23,229 nt of DNA from Rubrivivax sp. (lineage in GTDB: Bacteria; Pseudomonadota; Gammaproteobacteria; Burkholderiales; Burkholderiaceae_C): the NCBI GenBank assembly GCA_020851615.1, contig JADZCL010000287.1, positions 1 to 23,229 on the forward strand. The letters are read 5' to 3'. Below are positions 18,353 to 23,229 of the stretch, one piece after another; within the stretch, counting starts at the first letter, position 1; each line of letters begins with the position of its first letter. Below the pieces are notes generated by a model. The model ran no database searches. It was not told the DNA's origin and saw only the letters and a program-made list of their open reading frames with translations. Position numbers and translations under genes: made by a program.

Positions 18353-18969
18353 TACAGACCGCCGGCAGCGGATGGGGTTCCCGCCCCCGCACGCGGCCAC
18401 AGGCACAAGTCGCAGCCACCCAGGCTGCGGCGCAGGCGCGCCCAGTCAAAGCCTGCGCCCGGGTCATGCTTGCGCCCGGGGGCGACATGCTCGTGGCCGA
18501 CCACATCGACAACCGGGTGGGCTGCGGCGATGGCGCGCAAGAGCCGCTGCAGCGCGCGGTATTGCCCAGCGGCAAAGCGCCGCCCCTCGAGCCCCTCGAG
18601 CTCGATGCCGATCGACCAGTCGTTGCAGTCGACACGGCCACGCCAGCGGGAAGCGCCGGCATGCCAGGCCCGCTCCTGCGTCGACACGAACTGCAGCACG
18701 GCGCCGTCGCGGCGCACGAAGAAGTGCGCCGAGACCCTGACGCCGCCCAGGCTGGCGAAGCTGGCATGGCGCGCCGGGTCGAGCGCGTTCAGGAACAGCC
18801 GCTCGACGGCCTGCCCGCGCAGTACGCCCGCAGGCAGGCTGATCGAGTGCAGCACGACGAGGCTGGGCCGCTCGCCCTGCGGCCGCGGGCCGTGGTTGGG
18901 TGAGGGGCGCTGCTGCGCGCCGGACCACCAGCCCGCTGCCCAGCCAAGCCCGCTGCGCCTGGCCTTCAT
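18352..18969 (-). CDS. ampD: 1,6-anhydro-N-acetylmuramyl-L-alanine amidase
   Basis: A 205-residue cytoplasmic zinc amidase that cleaves the stem peptide from anhydro-muropeptides in peptidoglycan recycling and, where AmpR/AmpC are present, controls beta-lactamase induction. Likely zinc ligands are His41 (VVLHSISLP), His159 (VVGHEHVAPGRKHDPG) and Asp169, with catalytic Lys167 and Glu123 (GIELEG); the AHFFVRRDGAVLQFV and RAWHAGAS segments are also family-typical. Length is slightly above the E. coli protein because of the N- and C-terminal tails. It begins 42 bases after pilR and ends inside the nrdA control region. The amidase_2 domain and the soluble start distinguish it from periplasmic AmiD-type enzymes. 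Confidence 0.93.
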   Translation of the reverse strand: MKARRSGLGWAAGWWSGAQQRPSPNHGPRPQGERPSLVVLHSISLPAGVLRGQAVERLFLNALDPARHASFASLGGVRVSAHFFVRRDGAVLQFVSTQERAWHAGASRWRGRVDCNDWSIGIELEGLEGRRFAAGQYRALQRLLRAIAAAHPVVDVVGHEHVAPGRKHDPGAGFDWARLRRSLGGCDLCLWPRAGAGTPSAAGGL

Positions 18970-18990
18970 CGGTCAGCGCGCGCGACCGGC

Positions 18991-19010
18991 GTCACCCGGC
19001 GTCACCCGGC
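18991..19010. repeat. Two tandem 10-bp repeats between pilR and ampD
   Basis: GTCACCCGGC occurs twice head to tail, with a partial degenerate third copy just before (cgACCGGC at 18983-18990). It lies in the 42-base spacer, directly after the pilR stop, and precedes the ampD start on the - strand. It may be a simple duplication; no function is visible. Confidence 0.5.
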
Positions 19011-19011
19011 C

Positions 19012-20541
19012 TCATTCGACATCACCACGCGACTCCGCCGCGCTTTCGCCGCCGATACCCAGGCGCGCCATCCGGTAGCGCATCTGCCGTAGTGACAGGC
19101 CCAGACTGGCGCCCGCCGCAGTGCGATTGAAGCGATGGCGCTCCAGCGCACGCTCGAGGATTTCACGCTCGACCTGGTCGAGATGCGCCGCCAGGTCGCT
19201 TGGCAGCGGCGTCAGCGCAGGCCCCGCACCGGCCGCGGCAACAGGCGCAGGCGACGCCCCCGGCCCCCCGGCGGCCAGGCCGCGCGCCTCGTCAGGCGCG
19301 CTGTCCGGCAGCTCCAGGTCTTCGGCGCCGATGCGTGCACCGCCCGCCAACGCGAGCGCGCGATGGAGCATGTTCTCGAGCTCCCGCACGTTGCCCGGAA
19401 ACGCGTGGCGCCGCAACAGGGCCAACGCCGCCGCATCCAGTTCAGGCACCGGCGTCACGCCCGCGTCGCCCGCGACGCGCTCGATCACCGCGGCACAGAT
19501 CTCGGCCAGGTCGTCCAGCCGCTCGCGCAGCGGCGGCACGGTGATTCGAATGACGTTGAGCCGGTAGTACAAGTCCTGGCGAAAGCGGCTGGCTGCGATC
19601 TCGGCGGCCAGGTCCTTGTGCGTGGCGCTGACGATGCGCACGTTCACCGGCAGTTCGGCGGTACTGCCCAGCGGCCTCACCGCCCGTTCCTGGACGACGC
19701 GCAGCAGCTTGCTCTGCATCGACAGCGGCAACTCGCCGATCTCGTCCAGGAACAGCGTGCCGCCGTGCGCGGCCTGGAAGAAGCCGTCACGGTCCTCGTT
19801 CGCGCCGGTGAAGGCGCCCTTGCGGTAGCCGAAGAACTCGGCCTCCAGCAGCGCCTCGGGGATGGCGCCGCAGTTGACCGCCACGAAGGCCTGCGCGGCG
19901 TGCGGCGACACTTCATGGATGGCGCGCGCAACCAGTTCCTTGCCGGTGCCCGATTCACCGTGCACCAGCACCGGCGCCATGCTGCGGGCCACTTTCTCGA
20001 TCAGCTTGCGCACCTCCTGCATCGCCACCGAATGCCCGGCCAGGCGCTGCAGCGCAGCGGTGCCAGCGGGGGCGCGCGGCCGCGTATCCGATGGCCGGCT
20101 GCTGCGCGGCCTGGCACCCGCTTCGGCGCCTGGGGCCGTGGGCGCAGGACCGCCCACCGGGGCCGGCGCGCGCCCCAGTGCCGCCGCAACGACGGAGCGG
20201 AACTGGCGCAGGTCGACCGGTTTGGTCAGGTAGTCGTAGGCACCGGCCTTCAAGGCCTCGACCGCGTTCTCGGCCGAGCCGTAGGCGGTGATGACGATGC
20301 ACTTCTCGCGCCGCGCGTTGGCGTCCACACGCTGCAGCAGCTCCATTCCGGAGCCATCGGGCAGCCGCATGTCGGTGATGACGGCCGCGTAGGCCTGCTG
20401 TTGCAGCGCCGTCCAGGCCTCCTCGAGCGTCTCCGCGCTGTCGACCTCGTAGCCCTCGCGCACCAGCGTCAGCTCGTAGAGCATGCGCAGGTCGGGCTCG
20501 TCATCGACAACGAGCAGGCGTGGGGCGGCGGCTTGCTTCAC
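19012..20541 (-). CDS. pilR: Type IV pilus response regulator, sigma54-dependent activator
   Basis: A 509-residue NtrC-family activator. The receiver domain (residues 7-120) has acidic LLVVDDE, phosphoacceptor Asp57 in TDMRLPDG, Thr/Ala in ITAYGS and Lys108 in KPVD. After a Pro/Ala-rich linker (125-165), the AAA+ domain has Walker A GESGTGKE (195-202), the sigma54-contact loop GAFTGA (242-247) and Walker B TLFLDE (262-267). A Fis-type helix-turn-helix lies near the C-terminus (HRFNRTAAGASLGLSLRQMRYRMARLGI). PilR activates pilA transcription with RpoN after phosphorylation by PilS. The start is the GTG whose GTGA overlap couples it to the pilS stop; the frame is open upstream within pilS but lacks conserved sequence. 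Confidence 0.93.
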   Translation of the reverse strand: MKQAAAPRLLVVDDEPDLRMLYELTLVREGYEVDSAETLEEAWTALQQQAYAAVITDMRLPDGSGMELLQRVDANARREKCIVITAYGSAENAVEALKAGAYDYLTKPVDLRQFRSVVAAALGRAPAPVGGPAPTAPGAEAGARPRSSRPSDTRPRAPAGTAALQRLAGHSVAMQEVRKLIEKVARSMAPVLVHGESGTGKELVARAIHEVSPHAAQAFVAVNCGAIPEALLEAEFFGYRKGAFTGANEDRDGFFQAAHGGTLFLDEIGELPLSMQSKLLRVVQERAVRPLGSTAELPVNVRIVSATHKDLAAEIAASRFRQDLYYRLNVIRITVPPLRERLDDLAEICAAVIERVAGDAGVTPVPELDAAALALLRRHAFPGNVRELENMLHRALALAGGARIGAEDLELPDSAPDEARGLAAGGPGASPAPVAAAGAGPALTPLPSDLAAHLDQVEREILERALERHRFNRTAAGASLGLSLRQMRYRMARLGIGGESAAESRGDVE

Positions 20542-22520
20542 GGTTCGAGACCCAGGGTGGCGTTGGCCGGCTCCTGCGTGCCGCGACGCATCAGCACGCG
20601 GAACTCGTTGCGCAACCGGGCGCTGGCGGGACGGGCGCGGTATTCGATGGTGGCGCCGTTGCGCTCGCACAGCTCGCGGCAAATGTACAGCCCAAGACCC
20701 GTGCCGCGGCTGCGCGTCGAGAAGAAGGGCTCGAAGAGGTGGTTCTCCACCGCCGGCGGAATCGGCGGGCTGTCACTGGCGACGATCAACTGCAGGCGAT
20801 GCGCATCGATCGGCGCCAGCTGCAGCAGGCTCGCCCCCGGTGCCGCACTGGCGTGGCGCTGCGCGTTGTCCAGCAGGTTGACGAGGACGCGGCGCAGGTG
20901 CTCGGGATCGAAGAAGCCGCCCAGCGGCTGAGCCGGCAGATCCACCTGCAGCCGGCTCTGCGCGCCCAGCGTCAGGCCGACGGTGCGCGCCCAGTCGGCC
21001 ACCACGGCCGACACCTCGGCCTTCACGTCGATCGCACGCACGACCGGGGCTGCGCCCGGCGCCACCTCCATGACCTCCTCGACGATGCGCTTGAGCCGCT
21101 CCACGTTGTCGGCCACCACACGCGTGAGCCGCTGTTGCGTGGGCGCCAGTTCGTCCTCGGCCAGCAGCGCATTGGCCTGCGCGATCGCCGCCAGGGGATT
21201 GCGGATCTCGTGTGCGATGCCCGCCGATACGCGCCCCATCGCGGCCAGCTTCTCCTGCTGCAGCCGCGCCGCGGCCGTACGCACGTCCTCCAGCAGCAGC
21301 ACCGCATAGGCGTCTCCGCCACCCACCCCGGCATCGATGTCGCGCCGGCGCAGGAAGCGCATGCGCACGCGCAAGGTGCGGCGCACGCCTCCCTCGAACT
21401 CCACCGCAACGTCACGCCCCGCCTCGGGCCAGGACGACGGCTCGGCCAGTGCCGCCTCCACCGCCTGCGCCAGCTGCGCCCAGGCACGGCGCGACGCCAG
21501 CTGGAACGGCGCACTGGGCGCCAGACCCTCGTCGGCAAGCAGCGCCCGCGCCGCCGGATTGGCCGCACGCACGCGCAGCCGATGGTCGACAACCAGCACA
21601 CCGTCGACCATCTCCTCGATCATCAGGCGGTTGAGCTGCGCCTGCTGGCGCGCCAGCTCCAGGCTGCCGCGCGCAGCCAGTTCCTCGCGCACCAGCCGCC
21701 CGGCCAGCTCACCCGCGAGCAGCGTGATCACGAACAGGCCCAGGCCCGCCAGCCCCGCCTGCATCATCAGGGCGTTCAGGTCACCGCCGGCCTGCGCCGC
21801 ACGCCAGGCGGTGAACAGCAGCAGCAGCGTCACCGCGGCTGCCGTGCCCAGCGCCAGCACGCGCCGCGACAGCACGCCGGCCATCAACACCGGCAGCACC
21901 AGCAGCGCGGCGAAGTTGAAGCTCGACCCGAGCTCGAGCAGATGCAGCCCGCCAAAGGCCACCAGGTCGACGCCGATCGTTGCGGCCCACATCACGCGGG
22001 CGCGGCGGCGCGCGCTTCGCGCCACCGCCAGCGCCCACACGCGAGGCAGCAGCCAGACGCTGCTGGCCTGCACTGCATACGCCACGCACAGCAGCGTCGC
22101 GGCCAGGGCCGGGCGCGCGCCCAGCATGCCACTGGCCAGCTGCGCCGCCACCAGCACCAGCCCGACCACGGCGCGCGCCGCGGCGTAGGTGCGGTGGATG
22201 CGCGCCAGCGCCGTTTCCTGCGCGGTAGCCACGCGCCGCGCCTCGCGCGAGACGAAGCGGCTGTCTGCGGGCAACTCGTCAGCGGCCACCCAGCCGGGGT
22301 CGAAGAAGGACTCCCCGGGATCGCTGTGCCGCCCGCTGTCCACGCCAATGGCGCCGAACCACGACTCGTCGTGCTCGGCGCCGGTGACCCCGCGGCGCTC
22401 CCTCTGGCGCCGGTCGCCGACACGGCGGTCCCCGGCTCGGCGGTCCCCTTCGCGGCGCTCGCTGGCCTGCTCTGCGGGCTGCGGCGGCGGCGGGCGCTGG
22501 GGCTCGCCGGGTGTGTTCAC
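20538..22520 (-). CDS. pilS: Type IV pilus sensor histidine kinase
   Basis: A kinase of about 660 residues from the GTG at 22520. Residues 1-105 are a cytoplasmic, Pro-rich then strongly charged region with RRxGDRR repeats at 21-43; residues 112-270 carry about six membrane helices, as in PilS; a PAS-like domain (about 292-410) follows; the dimerisation helix has AHEIRNPLAAI with phosphoacceptor His437; the ATPase domain has the N-box LLDNAQRHA and GTGLGLYICRELCE. The G1 box, normally DxGxG, reads DSPPI at 583-587. A GTG at 22532 and other alternatives exist, so the N-terminus is uncertain. pilR overlaps its stop by 4 bases. The PP0621-type gene ends just upstream. Confidence 0.9.
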   Translation of the reverse strand: MNTPGEPQRPPPPQPAEQASERREGDRRAGDRRVGDRRQRERRGVTGAEHDESWFGAIGVDSGRHSDPGESFFDPGWVAADELPADSRFVSREARRVATAQETALARIHRTYAAARAVVGLVLVAAQLASGMLGARPALAATLLCVAYAVQASSVWLLPRVWALAVARSARRRARVMWAATIGVDLVAFGGLHLLELGSSFNFAALLVLPVLMAGVLSRRVLALGTAAAVTLLLLFTAWRAAQAGGDLNALMMQAGLAGLGLFVITLLAGELAGRLVREELAARGSLELARQQAQLNRLMIEEMVDGVLVVDHRLRVRAANPAARALLADEGLAPSAPFQLASRRAWAQLAQAVEAALAEPSSWPEAGRDVAVEFEGGVRRTLRVRMRFLRRRDIDAGVGGGDAYAVLLLEDVRTAAARLQQEKLAAMGRVSAGIAHEIRNPLAAIAQANALLAEDELAPTQQRLTRVVADNVERLKRIVEEVMEVAPGAAPVVRAIDVKAEVSAVVADWARTVGLTLGAQSRLQVDLPAQPLGGFFDPEHLRRVLVNLLDNAQRHASAAPGASLLQLAPIDAHRLQLIVASDSPPIPPAVENHLFEPFFSTRSRGTGLGLYICRELCERNGATIEYRARPASARLRNEFRVLMRRGTQEPANATLGLEP

Positions 22521-22537
22521 GGTCCCCGCCACGCCCG

Positions 22538-22786
22538 TCAGCGCGGACCGGCCAGGCGATGTGCCGGCCCGCAATAGGCGCGGCCGCCCGCGTCCTGCAC
22601 GGCGTCCTCGCGTGGCAGATGCACCCCGCAATGCGCGCAGGCCAGCATCGGCTCGGCCTGCGGCGCGCCGCCGCGCCGCGGCCGCGCCGCACCGCGCGGC
22701 GTGCGCCCATCGACTGCGCTGCGCCGCCGCGCGGACATCACGGCCAGGACGACCCCGACGACGAGCACGAGCAGGAGGTATTTCAT
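22538..22786 (-). CDS. PP0621-type small membrane-anchored cysteine protein
   Basis: An 82-residue protein recognised as the small PP0621 family commonly found just before pilS. Residues 2-18 form a hydrophobic N-terminal helix; a basic linker follows; the C-terminal part CAHCGVHLP...GRAYCGPAHR contains Cys50, Cys53, Cys72 and His76 arranged like a small zinc-binding finger. Function is unknown. The ATG at 22786 is preceded by an AGGAGG-like ribosome-binding sequence (complement of gcaggaggt lies on the opposite strand, so the - strand SD is weak). Its stop lies 17 bases before the chosen pilS start, suggesting co-transcription. Confidence 0.8.
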   Translation of the reverse strand: MKYLLLVLVVGVVLAVMSARRRSAVDGRTPRGAARPRRGGAPQAEPMLACAHCGVHLPREDAVQDAGGRAYCGPAHRLAGPR

Positions 22787-22822
22787 GTGCGGGCAGGCTG
22801 AAGCCGAGGGTGCGCCGGCGCC

Positions 22823-23229
22823 TCAGATCGGCGCGCGACCCAGCACGACCTCGAGGACGAAACGCGAGCCGACATAGGACAACAAGAGCAGCGCCGCACC
22901 CACGTAGAGCCAGCGCGTGGCACGGCGCCCGCGCCAGCCCTGCCAGCGCCGCCCGAGCACCAGCCCGGCGAACACGGCCCAGCTCATCAGCGAGAACACG
23001 GTCTTGTGGTCCCAGCGCCAGCGCACGGTGTCAAAGACGCCGATCAGTTCGGTCGCCGACAACACCAGGAAGCCGACTTCGACGAACCGAAAGGTCAGCC
23101 GCTCGAGTTGCAGCAGCGGCATGCCCACGCCGACGGCGGCCGACGGCCGCTTCAGCCGCAGCCGCCGCTCGGCGGCGTCCAGCAGCACGCCGTGCAGCAC
23201 CGCGGCACCGAACAGGCCGTACGCGCCGA
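22823..23229 (-). CDS. CcsA/YpjD-like cytochrome c assembly membrane protein, C-terminal fragment
   Basis: The right edge of the window cuts the 5' end: the frame continues past the first visible ATG at 23200 (upstream codons read YGLFGAA). About 135 residues are present. They include two or three membrane segments (FRFVEVGFLVLSATELIGVF, TVFSLMSWAVFAGLVLG, WLYVGAALLLLSYVGSRFVLEVVL) and the WDHKTVFSLMSW segment containing the family's conserved His between helices. This matches the C-terminal half of CcsA/CcmC-type or YpjD/CorE inner-membrane proteins found beside ffh in many proteobacteria. Heme handling is known for CcsA but unproven for YpjD-like members, so the role here is uncertain. Confidence 0.8.
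   Translation of the reverse strand, partial: GAYGLFGAAVLHGVLLDAAERRLRLKRPSAAVGVGMPLLQLERLTFRFVEVGFLVLSATELIGVFDTVRWRWDHKTVFSLMSWAVFAGLVLGRRWQGWRGRRATRWLYVGAALLLLSYVGSRFVLEVVLGRAPI

Overview
This is a G+C-rich, tightly packed chromosomal window. Gene content and order point to a betaproteobacterium of the order Burkholderiales, probably from the Rubrivivax/Leptothrix/Methylibium-like part of it; that placement is an inference from family-level recognition and was not searched. Everything looks like core chromosome. I see no insertion sequences, phage genes, CRISPR arrays, tRNA or rRNA genes, and no gene-free stretch longer than about 220 bases.

The window has two halves that converge near 12.92 kb. 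Positions 1-12902 are all on the + strand: the 3' end of mpl (peptidoglycan recycling), a YqiA-type esterase, a FabG-like reductase, an RNase II-family exonuclease, a TonB-like protein, aroE, mtgA, an uncharacterised protein with a degenerate nucleotidyltransferase look, a TlpA/ResA-like thioredoxin, aroQ, accB, accC, prmA, a zinc-ribbon/DUF3426-type membrane protein and a PfkB-family sugar/nucleoside kinase. Many neighbours share 4-base start/stop overlaps (ATGA or GTGA), so they are probably translationally coupled. Positions 12942-23229 are all on the - strand. In transcription order they are the end of a CcsA/YpjD-like membrane protein, a small PP0621-type protein, pilS, pilR (type IV pilus two-component system), ampD, nrdA, nrdB (class Ia ribonucleotide reductase), a lysine/alanine-rich histone H1-like protein with a clear intrinsic terminator, and a YggU/DUF167 protein.

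The pathways represented are fatty-acid initiation (accBC, possibly the FabG-like protein), the shikimate pathway (aroE, aroQ), cell-wall synthesis and recycling (mpl, mtgA, ampD), dNTP supply (nrdAB), pilus regulation (pilSR) and nucleoid/RNA functions (histone-like protein, RNase II, PrmA).

No wholly new system is evident. The most informative non-coding signals are in the nrd region. The nrdA promoter is overlapped by a candidate pair of NrdR boxes exactly 32 bp apart. The nrdB upstream region has its own sigma70-like promoter with an exact 10-bp direct repeat next to the start codon, a 17-bp inverted repeat in the promoter spacer, and a further cluster of inverted repeats that do not resemble NrdR boxes. 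Other points worth attention are the uncharacterised gene after mtgA, an acidic/basic GDRR-type repeat at the N-terminus of PilS together with an altered ATP-binding G1 box, a possible leaderless start for the RNase II gene, and a hairpin just ahead of accB.
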